DNA from: DASQFQ01 sp963805525
GTDB taxonomy: Bacteria; Actinomycetota; Thermoleophilia; Solirubrobacterales; Solirubrobacteraceae
Assembly: GCA_963805525.1 (NCBI GenBank)
Contig: CAWDUT010000001.1
Location: forward strand, 62,001-126,000
Length of the DNA stretch: 64,000 bases
Direction of reading: 5' to 3'
This document shows, piece after piece, positions 31,337-39,216 of the stretch. The notes below the pieces were generated by a model. That model searched no databases, was not told the DNA's origin, and saw nothing but the letters and a program-made list of their open reading frames with translations. The position numbers and the translations under genes are program-made. Position 1 is the first letter of the stretch; each line of letters begins with the position of its first letter.

Positions 31337-32118
31337 TACGAGAAGCGCACGGCGGCCGCCTCCTGCCGCCGCCGTTTTCGCTCGTCCGCGAACAGCTTGA
31401 TCGCCAGCAGCCCGAACGCGAAGCCGCCGATGTGGGCGAAGTACGCCACGCCGCCGCCGACGCCGCCGCTGTTGAGGTCGAAGTAGCCGAACAGCAGCTG
31501 CTGGATGAACCAGAAGCCGAGGATGGCCAGGGCCGGCAGCTCGACGATCGTGAAGAAGAAGACGATGAAGATCACGGTCACCACCCGGGCTCTGGGGAAG
31601 AGCAGGATGTAGCCGCCCAGGACCCCGGCGATCGCGCCCGACGCCCCGAGGTTCGGCACCTTCGCGTCCGGCCCGACGAGCAGCTGGCCTGCGGTCGCCG
31701 CGAGCCCCGCCAGCAGGTAGAAGATCACGAACTTGACCGGGCCCATCGAGTCCTCGACGTTGTTGCCGAAGATCCACAGGAACAGCATGTTTCCGCCGAG
31801 GTGCAGCAGCCCGCCGTGCATGAACATGGCGGTGAAGACGGTCAGGTACGTCGGCGGCAGGTCGTACTGGGCGCCGTAGGACTTCGCGCACTGAAACGTC
31901 TCGCTGTTGACCGGGATGCACTGCTGGCCCGGGTGCGTGACCTCGTAGGGGAACTCCGAGTAGCGGACGAGGTTGTCGAAGTAGTGCGGGCTGGACGGGT
32001 CCCCCAGCGTGATCCCGCCCCGCTGCCACAGGAAGTAGGCGAGCACGTTGATCACGATCAGCGCGACCGTGACGACGGGGAACTTGTCCGTCGGGATGTT
32101 GTCCTTGAGCGGGAACAC
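31336..32118 (-). CDS. Rhomboid family intramembrane serine protease
   Basis: 260 aa from the GTG at 32118. About six hydrophobic helices; FMHGGLLHLGGNMLFLWIFG holds the conserved HxxxN region of helix 2, LGASGAIAGVLGGY the catalytic Ser (GxSG), and AHIGGFAFGLLAI the catalytic His. The loop between helices 1 and 2 is long and contains two cysteines (GQQCIPV, FQCAKS), perhaps a disulfide. The enzyme cuts single-pass membrane proteins within the bilayer. It directly abuts the lipA stop and overlaps the small membrane protein by one base. Confidence 0.92.
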   Translation of the reverse strand: MFPLKDNIPTDKFPVVTVALIVINVLAYFLWQRGGITLGDPSSPHYFDNLVRYSEFPYEVTHPGQQCIPVNSETFQCAKSYGAQYDLPPTYLTVFTAMFMHGGLLHLGGNMLFLWIFGNNVEDSMGPVKFVIFYLLAGLAATAGQLLVGPDAKVPNLGASGAIAGVLGGYILLFPRARVVTVIFIVFFFTIVELPALAILGFWFIQQLLFGYFDLNSGGVGGGVAYFAHIGGFAFGLLAIKLFADERKRRRQEAAAVRFS

Positions 32119-33096
32119 TCAGCCGGCGGCGGCCAGCGGGCCTGTCCCAGGCTGGGACTGCGGCACGTGCTGGTCGGCGTGATAGCTCGAGCGCACGAGC
32201 GGTCCCGCGGCGATGTGGTCGAAGCCGAGCGCGTAGGCGGCGTCCTCGAGCGCCTTGAACTCGTCCGGGTGCCAGAAGCGCACGACCGGCAGGTGGCGCT
32301 CGGTCGGGCGCAGGTACTGGCCCACGGTGAGGACCTGGACGCCGTGCTCACGCAGGGCGCCGAAGGCCTCGACCATCTCGTCGTGCGTCTCGCCCAGGCC
32401 GACCATCAGGCCGGACTTGGTGACGACCTCGTCGCCGCCCATCTCCTTGGCGTTGGAGAGGACGCGCAGCGAGCGCTCCCAGCGCGAGCCGCGGCGGGCG
32501 ACCGGGTAGAGGCGCGGGACGACCTCGACGTTGTGGTTGAAGACGTCGGGGCGCTCGGTGATGACCTTGGCCAGCGGCATCTCCTCGCCGCGGAAGTCCG
32601 GGGTGAGCACCTCGACCTTGCACTCCGGCGCCTGCATGCGGATCGAGCGGATGACGCCGACGAAGGCGGAGGCGCCGTAGTCGGGCAGGTCGTCGCGGTC
32701 GACGCTGGTGATGACCGCGTGCCGCAGGCCCATCTTGGCCACGCTGCGCGCCACGCGGGCGGGCTCGAGCGGGTCGTGCCAGGTCGGCTTGCCGGTCTTG
32801 ACGTTGCAGAAGCCGCAGCGGCGCGTGCAGGTGTCGCCGAGGATCATGAACGTGGCGGTGCCACGCTCCCAGCACTCGCCGACGTTGGGGCAGGCCGCCT
32901 CCTGGCAGACCGTGTGCAGCCCCTCCGACTTGATCATGTCGGTCAGCTCGCGGTACTTCGGGCCGCCGGGCGGCGGGACCTTGAACCACGGCGGCTTGCG
33001 GCCGCGGAACGGCTGCACCTCCTCGCCGAGGACGCGTTTGACGTCCATCCCGCCCGGGTTCGCGCGGGATCGGGTGACGTGGATCCGCTCGCTCAC
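32119..33096 (-). CDS. lipA: Lipoyl synthase
   Basis: 325 aa from the GTG at 33096. The radical-SAM cluster motif is TCTRRCGFC (CxxxCxxC) and the auxiliary, sacrificial cluster cysteines are in CQEAACPNVGEC (Cx4Cx5C). ITSVDRDDLPDYGA, GLMVGLGE and QYLRPTERHLPV are family hallmarks. It inserts two sulfur atoms into octanoyl groups on the E2 lipoyl domains. The GTGA overlap with lipB and the E1/E2 genes just upstream show a dedicated lipoylation operon. Confidence 0.97.
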   Translation of the reverse strand: MSERIHVTRSRANPGGMDVKRVLGEEVQPFRGRKPPWFKVPPPGGPKYRELTDMIKSEGLHTVCQEAACPNVGECWERGTATFMILGDTCTRRCGFCNVKTGKPTWHDPLEPARVARSVAKMGLRHAVITSVDRDDLPDYGASAFVGVIRSIRMQAPECKVEVLTPDFRGEEMPLAKVITERPDVFNHNVEVVPRLYPVARRGSRWERSLRVLSNAKEMGGDEVVTKSGLMVGLGETHDEMVEAFGALREHGVQVLTVGQYLRPTERHLPVVRFWHPDEFKALEDAAYALGFDHIAAGPLVRSSYHADQHVPQSQPGTGPLAAAG

Positions 33097-33779
33097 ACCG
33101 CTGAGGGTACCGCTGCGGGTTCCAGCCGCTCGGGGGTCACGAGCCGCTGCCGGCGGCCGAATGCGGTGCAGAACGCGAGCGCCATGCGGCGGCGGAAGCA
33201 GTCGAGGTGGTCGCCCTTCCCGGTCTCCTTGGTGATCGACGTCATCCGGACGCCGTCGAGCCCGCACGGCACGACCCACTCGAACGGCTGGAGGTCGTTG
33301 TCGACATTGATCGCGAAGCCGTGCGTGGTCACGCCGCGGGAGACGTGGACGCCGATCGAGCCGATCTTGCGGTCCTCCACCCACACGCCGGTCAGGCCCT
33401 CGCGCGGGCCGGCGGTGATGCCCTCCTCCGCCAGCGCCGCGACGATCGCCTCCTCCATCGTGCGCAGGTAGGCGACGACGTCCGTGATCGGCATGATCGG
33501 GTAGCCCACGAGCTGGCCGGGGCCGTGGTAGGTGAGCTTGCCGCCGCGATCGGTCTGCACGACGTCGATGCCCTGGGCGCGGTACCACGCCTCGCCCATG
33601 GGGATCTCGCCCGGCTCGGAGCGGCGGCCGCGCGTGTAGACCGGCGGGTGCTCGAGCAGCAGCAGCACGCCGGGCAGCTCGCCCTCCTGCACGCGGGTGC
33701 GGACGCGCTCCTGCAGCGCCACGCCCTCGCGGTAGTCGATCTCCCCGAGGTGGCAGACCCAGAGCTCGCTCAATTCCAC
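33093..33779 (-). CDS. lipB: Octanoyl-[ACP]-protein N-octanoyltransferase
   Basis: 228 aa from the GTG at 33779 (an adjacent GTG at 33782 is possible). LEHPPVYTRGRR, GGKLTYHGPGQLVGYPI, VEDRKIGSIGVHVSRGVTTHGFAINV and PCGLDGVRMTSI include the catalytic Cys in PCG and the Lys in DRKIGSIG. It moves octanoate from ACP to the lipoyl lysine of E2. It overlaps the 3' end of the E2 gene by ten bases and lipA by four, so synthesis of the acceptor and its modifying enzymes is coupled. Confidence 0.96.
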   Translation of the reverse strand: MELSELWVCHLGEIDYREGVALQERVRTRVQEGELPGVLLLLEHPPVYTRGRRSEPGEIPMGEAWYRAQGIDVVQTDRGGKLTYHGPGQLVGYPIMPITDVVAYLRTMEEAIVAALAEEGITAGPREGLTGVWVEDRKIGSIGVHVSRGVTTHGFAINVDNDLQPFEWVVPCGLDGVRMTSITKETGKGDHLDCFRRRMALAFCTAFGRRQRLVTPERLEPAAVPSAV

Positions 33780-35056
33780 CACTCCAGCCGCTGGCGCAGG
33801 GCGGCGAGGAACTGCGCCGCGAGCGCGCCGTCGAGCGCGCGGTGGTCCCAGGACATGCAGAGGTAGGTCATGTGGCGGATCGCGATCGAGTCGTTGCCCT
33901 TCTCGTCGGTCATCACCACGGGCCGCTTGACGACCGCCTCGGTGTCGAGGATCGCCACCTGCGGGAGGTTGATGACCGGCGTGGCCATGATCGAGCCGTA
34001 GCCGCCGGGGTTGGTGATCGTGAACGTGCCGCCGCGGACGTCGTCGGGCGTGAGCTGGTTGTCCCGCGCCTTGCGGGCCAGGCCCTTGATCGCCTTGCCG
34101 AGGCCCTCGATGCTCAGGTCCTGGGCGTCCTGGATCACCGGCACGATCAACCCGCCCGTGCCCAGCGACACGGCGATGCCGAGGTTCACGGCCGCATGCT
34201 CCGTGAACGTCTCGCCCTCGAGCGTGGCGTTGAGCGACGGGAAGTCGCCCAGCGCCTCGATCGTCGCGCGCGCGACGTAGGGCAGCCAGGTCAGGCCGGT
34301 CTTCTCGCGGTCGCCCGCGATCCCGGTCAGGTCGGCCTCGATGATCGTCGTGCACGTCGCCGCCGTCTGGAGCGAGTCGATCATCGCCTTGCCGATCGAC
34401 TGGCGCATGCGCGAGAGCGGCTGGCCGCCGCCGGCCTTCTTCACGACCGGCTCGGGCTTGTACGGGCTCTCGATGTGCATCGGCGGCTCTTCCTTCGCCG
34501 CGCCGTTGCCCTCGAGGTAGGCGAGGATGTCGGGCTTGCGCACCCGCCCGCCGCGGCCGGTGCCCTCGACCTGGTCGAGGTCGATCCCGTGCTCGGCGGC
34601 GATCCGCATCACGACCGGCGAGTAGCGGCGCGGGCCGCTCCGCCGGACCTCCGGCGTGCCCCGCTGGGCGGTCCCGGCGTGCTCCTCTGTGGTGTCGCCG
34701 GACAGGTCTCCGGCGTCGCCGGGAGCCTCCAGCGCGACCGCCGCCTCCGACGTGCCTCCGCTCGCCGACTCCGACGCGTGCGGCTCACCGGGCTTCGCGT
34801 CGGTGGCGATGCGGGCGAGCACGACGCCGACGTCGACCGTCGTGCCGACCTCGACCAGGATCTCCTGCACGCGCCCGGACGCGGGCGCCTCGACGTCGGT
34901 GTCGATCTTGTCGGTCGAGATCGAGGCGATGATCTCGTCGCGCTCGACCCAGTCGCCGGCCTGCTTCTTCCACTCGACGACGGTGCCCTCGGCGACGGAG
35001 ACGCCCATCTGGGGCATCGTGACGTCGATCAAGACGTCAGTAGGCGAGGAGCTCAC
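33770..35056 (-). CDS. 2-oxoacid dehydrogenase E2 (dihydrolipoamide acyltransferase), second set
   Basis: 428 aa. Lipoyl domain at about 8-85 with the modified Lys in STDKIDTDV; peripheral subunit-binding domain YSPVVMRIAAEHGIDL, GTGRGGRV at about 145-180; catalytic domain with ITNPGGYGSIMATPVINLPQ and the intact active site SWDHRALDGA. Linkers are Ala/Glu/Gly-rich. It accepts the acyl group from E1 and passes it to CoA. Branched-chain or a related 2-oxoacid is the likely substrate; the sequence alone does not fix it. GTG start at 35056, overlapping E1beta by 20 bases. Confidence 0.9.
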   Translation of the reverse strand: MSSSPTDVLIDVTMPQMGVSVAEGTVVEWKKQAGDWVERDEIIASISTDKIDTDVEAPASGRVQEILVEVGTTVDVGVVLARIATDAKPGEPHASESASGGTSEAAVALEAPGDAGDLSGDTTEEHAGTAQRGTPEVRRSGPRRYSPVVMRIAAEHGIDLDQVEGTGRGGRVRKPDILAYLEGNGAAKEEPPMHIESPYKPEPVVKKAGGGQPLSRMRQSIGKAMIDSLQTAATCTTIIEADLTGIAGDREKTGLTWLPYVARATIEALGDFPSLNATLEGETFTEHAAVNLGIAVSLGTGGLIVPVIQDAQDLSIEGLGKAIKGLARKARDNQLTPDDVRGGTFTITNPGGYGSIMATPVINLPQVAILDTEAVVKRPVVMTDEKGNDSIAIRHMTYLCMSWDHRALDGALAAQFLAALRQRLEWWN

Positions 35057-36002
35057 GGCACGCCTCCTTCACGTCGTCGACCTGCGGGAGCACGGCCTGC
35101 TCCAGCGTGGGCGAGAACGGGATCGGCACGTCGGGCGTCGCCACCCGTACCACCGGGCCGTCGAGGTCCTCCCAGCCGCGCTCGGCGATGATCGCCGCCA
35201 CCTGGGCGCCGGCCGCGCACGTCTGGTTCGCCTCGTCGACGATCACGACCTTCGACGTCTTGCGCACCGACGCGAGGATCGCCTCCTCGTCGAGCGGCAC
35301 GAGCGAGCGCAGGTCGAGCACCTCGATCGACGCGCCGTCGAGGTCCTCGGTCGCCTCGAGCGCGGTGTGGACCATCGCGCCGTAGGCGATCACGGTGAGG
35401 TCGGTGCCCTCGCGCGCGATCCGGGCGCTGAAGGGCGTCTCGTACGCGCCCTCGGCGACGTCGCCCTTGACCCGGCGATAGAGGTGCTTGTGCTCCATGA
35501 ACAGCACCGGGTTGGGATCGCGCACCGCGTGGATCAGCAGGCCCTTGGCGTCCTCGGCCGTCGACGGCGCGACGACCTTCAGCCCGGGCGAGTGCATGAA
35601 CCAGCCCTCGGGGTTCTGCGAGTGGTACGGGCCGCCGCTGAAGCCGCCGCCGCTGGGGAGCCGGACGGTGATGTTCACCGACAGGCCCATCCGGTAGTAC
35701 ATCTTCCCGGCGACGTTGACGAGCTGGTCGAAGCCGCAGGAGATGAAGTCGGAGAACTGCATCTCGGCGATCGGCCGCAAGCCCTCGACGGCGGCGCCGA
35801 TCGCGCAGCCGATGATCGCCGACTCGGCCAGCGGCGTGTCCATCACACGCTTGGGGCCGAACTCGTCGATGAAGCCGTCGGTCACCTTGAAGGCGCCGCC
35901 GAACGTGCCGATGTCCTCGCCCATCACGAAGACGCGCTCGTCGGAGCGCATCTCCTCGCGCATGGCGTCGGAGATCGCCTGCAGGTAGGTCATCGTCGGC
36001 AT
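35037..36002 (-). CDS. 2-oxoacid dehydrogenase E1 beta subunit, second set
   Basis: 321 aa. FVMGEDIGTFGGAFKVTDG, DTPLAESAIIGCAIGAAVEG, MQFSDFISCGFDQLVN and the PSGGGFSGGPYHSQNPE loop are typical of branched-chain/acetoin/pyruvate E1beta. The E at LAES is the glutamate that activates thiamine diphosphate. With E1alpha it decarboxylates a 2-oxoacid and reduces the lipoyl group of E2. TGATG coupling with E1alpha upstream and overlap with E2 downstream. Confidence 0.92.
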   Translation of the reverse strand: MPTMTYLQAISDAMREEMRSDERVFVMGEDIGTFGGAFKVTDGFIDEFGPKRVMDTPLAESAIIGCAIGAAVEGLRPIAEMQFSDFISCGFDQLVNVAGKMYYRMGLSVNITVRLPSGGGFSGGPYHSQNPEGWFMHSPGLKVVAPSTAEDAKGLLIHAVRDPNPVLFMEHKHLYRRVKGDVAEGAYETPFSARIAREGTDLTVIAYGAMVHTALEATEDLDGASIEVLDLRSLVPLDEEAILASVRKTSKVVIVDEANQTCAAGAQVAAIIAERGWEDLDGPVVRVATPDVPIPFSPTLEQAVLPQVDDVKEACRELLAY

Positions 36003-37069
36003 CAGGCGCCCGCCTTCTTCGCGAAGCCGCTCCACGGCGCGTTGCCGTCTTCGAGCAGCGCCGGCTCGTCGGCGAACAGGCGGTCGGTGGCGGTCATGCC
36101 GTCGGGCATCGGCGACTCGAGCGCGGTCTCGACGGCGGCGTCGATCTCGGCCTTGACCTCCGCGCGCAAGGCGGCGACGTCGACCCCGAGCGCCTCGACC
36201 CGGCGGGTCTGGCGGTCGATCGGGTCCTTCGCCTGCCACTCCTCGACCTTCTCGCGCGGCACGTACTTCATGTCGTCGTGGGCGGCGTGGCCGTGCATGC
36301 GCATCGTCACGGCCTCGAGCAGCGTCGGGCCCTCGTCGGCGAGCGCGCGCTCGCGGGCCACACGGACGGCCTCGAACATCGCCTCGCAGTCGTTGCCGTC
36401 GACCGTCACGCCGGGGAAGCCGTAGGCCGCCGCGCGCTGGACCGGGTTGACCGCGAACTGCTGGTCGACCGGGGTCGAGTACGCGTACTGGTTGTTCTCG
36501 AGGATGAAGATGACCGGCAGGCGCTGGACGCCGGCCCAGTTCATCGCCTCGTGGAAGTCGCCGCGCGAGGTCGAGCCGTCGCCGAACCAGGTCATGGCCA
36601 CGCGCTGCTCGCCGCGCAGCTTGAACGCCATCGCGAGCCCGGTCGCGATCAGCATCATGTCGGGGAGCATCGAGACCATCCCGACGCAGCCCTTCGTGCG
36701 GTCGCCGAAGTGGACGTTGCCGTCGCGGCCGCCGGTGATGCCGCCCTCGCGGCCCATGTACTGGGCGAAGATGCGGGCGGGCTCGACGCCGCGGATGACG
36801 TGGGCGGCGAGGTCGCGGTGCAGGATGCAGAGGCGGTCCTCCGCGGCCATCGCCCACGTGGGGCCGGCCGAGACGGCCTCCTGGCCGAAGCCGTCGTAGA
36901 AGGACCCGGGGACCTTCCCCTGGCGGTAGAGCGTCATCGCGCGCTCCTCGATCCCGCGCATCATCAGCATCGCGCGGAGGAGCCCGACGCGGTCTTCGAG
37001 CGTCAGGTGCTCCGATACGTCCGGCGGGACCTCCCGCGAGGTCCCGGACTGTGCCGCTTCAGTCGCCAT
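36002..37069 (-). CDS. 2-oxoacid dehydrogenase E1 alpha subunit, second set
   Basis: 355 aa. The thiamine diphosphate motif begins WFGDGSTSRGDFHEAMNW and ends with FILENNQYAYST; HGHAAHDDMKY contains the phosphorylation-loop region. HRDLAAHVIRG and GRDGNVHFGD are closer to branched-chain than to pyruvate E1alpha, but acetoin dehydrogenase cannot be excluded. It heads the long minus-strand run E1alpha-E1beta-E2-lipB-lipA-rhomboid. A purine-rich GAGGAAAGG lies before the start; the 111-base gap to the divergent membrane protein gene must hold the promoter. Confidence 0.91.
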   Translation of the reverse strand: MATEAAQSGTSREVPPDVSEHLTLEDRVGLLRAMLMMRGIEERAMTLYRQGKVPGSFYDGFGQEAVSAGPTWAMAAEDRLCILHRDLAAHVIRGVEPARIFAQYMGREGGITGGRDGNVHFGDRTKGCVGMVSMLPDMMLIATGLAMAFKLRGEQRVAMTWFGDGSTSRGDFHEAMNWAGVQRLPVIFILENNQYAYSTPVDQQFAVNPVQRAAAYGFPGVTVDGNDCEAMFEAVRVARERALADEGPTLLEAVTMRMHGHAAHDDMKYVPREKVEEWQAKDPIDRQTRRVEALGVDVAALRAEVKAEIDAAVETALESPMPDGMTATDRLFADEPALLEDGNAPWSGFAKKAGA

Positions 37070-37180
37070 GTGGCGTGTTCCCTTTCCTCAATGGCGCCCT
37101 CCGGGATCCTCCGGCCGGCGCTCCTCACTTGGCGCCCGCGCGGGGTCTCCACGGGGCGCGCCCAAGGGTACCTTGTAAGG

Positions 37181-37789
37181 GTGGAGCGGCAGGAGCAGTC
37201 GGTTTGGCTCACCCGCATGCGCTGGCGCTTGCGCGGCGCCTGGCTGTGGCCGTCGTTCATCGTGCTGACGCTCGCCGAGGGGGTCGCGCTGCAGGTGCTC
37301 CCGATCGCGGGCGACGGCCCCGGCGGGGTGCTCCCCGGCGTGCTGCTGGCGGGCTTCGCGAACCTCATCCTGGTCGCCGCCTTGGCGCCGCTGGCCGGCC
37401 ACCGGCTGCGGAGGCGCCGTCCCGATCTCCCACGCGTCGTGGCGCAGGACTACGCGGGCACGGCGCTGCTGCTGGTGTTCGCGGCGGTGGTCCTCGCGGG
37501 TGGGCTGATCCACCGGCCGGCGGTCGTCGCGGCCGAGGAGGACCTGCGCGCCCAGAGCGCCGCCGTGCACGACTACGTGATCACCCAGGCTCGTGAGTAC
37601 GCACCGGGGATCGCGCTCGCCGACCCGATGCGGATCCAGGAGGACCTCTACCGCACGTGCGTCCCGGGCCCGGACCCGAAGCGCTGGCTGTGCCTCTACG
37701 TCGACACGAAGCAGCGCCCGGCGGGCGTGACGCTCGACAACGACCGCACGCCGAACTCGGCCCTCCGCGTGCGCGGCGGCTTCGAGTAG
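37181..37789 (+). CDS. Conserved membrane protein of unknown function
   Basis: 202 aa from the GTG at 37181; the inner ATG at 37217 (MRWRLRGAWLWPSF) is also possible and matches the hydrophobic start better. Helices at about 23-45, 57-75 and 98-116 are followed by a soluble tail with QSAAVHDYVITQAREYAPG and YRTCVPGPDPKRWLCLYVDT, two cysteines perhaps forming a disulfide outside. I believe similar proteins occur in Thermoleophilia; no function is known. Divergent from the E1alpha gene and convergent with pdhC. Confidence 0.75.
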   Translation: MERQEQSVWLTRMRWRLRGAWLWPSFIVLTLAEGVALQVLPIAGDGPGGVLPGVLLAGFANLILVAALAPLAGHRLRRRRPDLPRVVAQDYAGTALLLVFAAVVLAGGLIHRPAVVAAEEDLRAQSAAVHDYVITQAREYAPGIALADPMRIQEDLYRTCVPGPDPKRWLCLYVDTKQRPAGVTLDNDRTPNSALRVRGGFE

Positions 37790-39181
37790 CTAGAGCGCGA
37801 GGCGGAGCGGGTTCTCGAGGTACTCGCGGATCTTCGCGAGGAACTCGGCTGCGTCGGCGCCGTAGAGGATGCGGTGGTCGCAGGAGAGCGTGAGCTCCAT
37901 CATCGAGCGCACCTCCACCTTGCGGTCGCGCACCACGGGACGGGGCTCGAGCGCGCCGACCGCGAGGATCGCCGCCTGCGGCGGGTTGATCACGGCGACG
38001 AAGCGCTTGATGCCGAACATGCCGAGGTTGGAGACCGTGAACGTGCCGCTCGAGAGCTCGGGCGGGGTGATGGCTCCCGCGCGGACGCGCTCGGCGAGCG
38101 CGCGCGACTCGCGCGCGATGTGGCCGAGCGACTTCGAGTCGGCGTCGAACACGGTCGGGACGACGAGCGCGTCCTGCCCCGCCACCGCCACGCCGACGTT
38201 GACGCGGCCGTAGAGCTCGAACTTGCCGTCGCGGTAGGCGCCGTTGGCGCGCGGGAAGTCCCGCAGCGCGAGCGCGCTCGCCTTGATCACGAAGTCGTTG
38301 AACGAGGGGGGCGGCTGGTCGCCGGCCGCGGCCTTGAGCTGCTTGCGCAGCGCGACGGCCTCCTCCATGTCGACCTCGACCGTGAGGACGAAGTCGGGCG
38401 CGGTCGCCTTTGACTCGGCCATCCGCCGCGCGACGGTCTTCTGCAGCCGCGTGAGGTCCTGCTCGGTGGTCTCGCCACGGCCGGCCTGCTTGTCGCCGGA
38501 GATGACGGGCGCGGGGACGTCCTGCTTCGGCGCCTCCTCCGGCTCGGCGGCGGGGGCGGCGGCCTCCTGCTCCTGCGCGGGCGCCTCCTCCTGCTTCGGC
38601 GGAGCCTCGGCCTCGGCGGTCGCGGCGCCGCCCTTGGCGGCGGCCTCGACGTCGGCCTTCACGATCCGGCCGCCCGGTCCTGAGCCCTTGAGCTCGCCGA
38701 GCTCGACGCCCATCTCGCGCGCCATGCGCTTGGCGACGGGCGACGCCTTGATGCGGTCGCCGCCGCCGTTGCCGGAGGGCGCCTCGGGCTGCGCGGGCGC
38801 CGGCTCGGGCGCCTCCTCGCGCTTGCCGTTGCCGGAGGCATCGGCCTCGTCCTCGTCCTCCTCAGGCGCTTCGGGCTCGGCCGCTTCGGGCTCCTGCTCC
38901 GGCGCCTCGTCGGCGGGCTCCTCCGCCTCGCCGCCGCCGGAGTCCTCGGAGCCGTCGCCCAGCCGCGCGATCGTCTCGCCGACCGGGAGCGTGTCGCCCT
39001 CCTTCGCCACGATCGTGAGCGTGCCGTCGGAGTCGGCCTCGTAGGTCATGTTGGCCTTGTCGGTCTCGATCTCGACGAGCTCTTCCCCGCGCTTCACCTC
39101 GTCCCCGTCGGACTTGAGCCACTTCAGGATCGTGCCCTCCTCCATGGAGTCGGACAGGCGGGGCATCGCGACATCGGCCAT
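37790..39181 (-). CDS. pdhC: Pyruvate dehydrogenase E2 (dihydrolipoamide acetyltransferase)
   Basis: 463 aa. Lipoyl domain with Lys in EIETDKANMTYEA at about 36-48; a long Glu/Pro/Ala-rich linker; subunit-binding domain KASPVAKRMAREMGVEL, GSGPGGRI; a second linker; catalytic domain with TFTVSNLGMFGIKRFVAVIN. The active-site motif reads SCDHRILYGADAAEF, so the usual HxxxDG Asp is Tyr. His is retained. It receives acetyl from pyruvate E1 and gives acetyl-CoA. It lies downstream of pdhA-pdhB on the same strand, separated by the GGDEF-EAL gene. Confidence 0.9.
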   Translation of the reverse strand: MADVAMPRLSDSMEEGTILKWLKSDGDEVKRGEELVEIETDKANMTYEADSDGTLTIVAKEGDTLPVGETIARLGDGSEDSGGGEAEEPADEAPEQEPEAAEPEAPEEDEDEADASGNGKREEAPEPAPAQPEAPSGNGGGDRIKASPVAKRMAREMGVELGELKGSGPGGRIVKADVEAAAKGGAATAEAEAPPKQEEAPAQEQEAAAPAAEPEEAPKQDVPAPVISGDKQAGRGETTEQDLTRLQKTVARRMAESKATAPDFVLTVEVDMEEAVALRKQLKAAAGDQPPPSFNDFVIKASALALRDFPRANGAYRDGKFELYGRVNVGVAVAGQDALVVPTVFDADSKSLGHIARESRALAERVRAGAITPPELSSGTFTVSNLGMFGIKRFVAVINPPQAAILAVGALEPRPVVRDRKVEVRSMMELTLSCDHRILYGADAAEFLAKIREYLENPLRLAL

Positions 39182-39216
39182 GGGCGGCAGAGTACCCCGT
39201 TTGCGCGGTTGGACTC

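Noticed and set aside
36002..37069. Acetoin dehydrogenase identity for the second E1/E2 set
   Set aside because: Co-location with lipA resembles aco operons, but the E1alpha/E1beta sequences look nearer to branched-chain enzymes and no acetoin regulator is present; left open.
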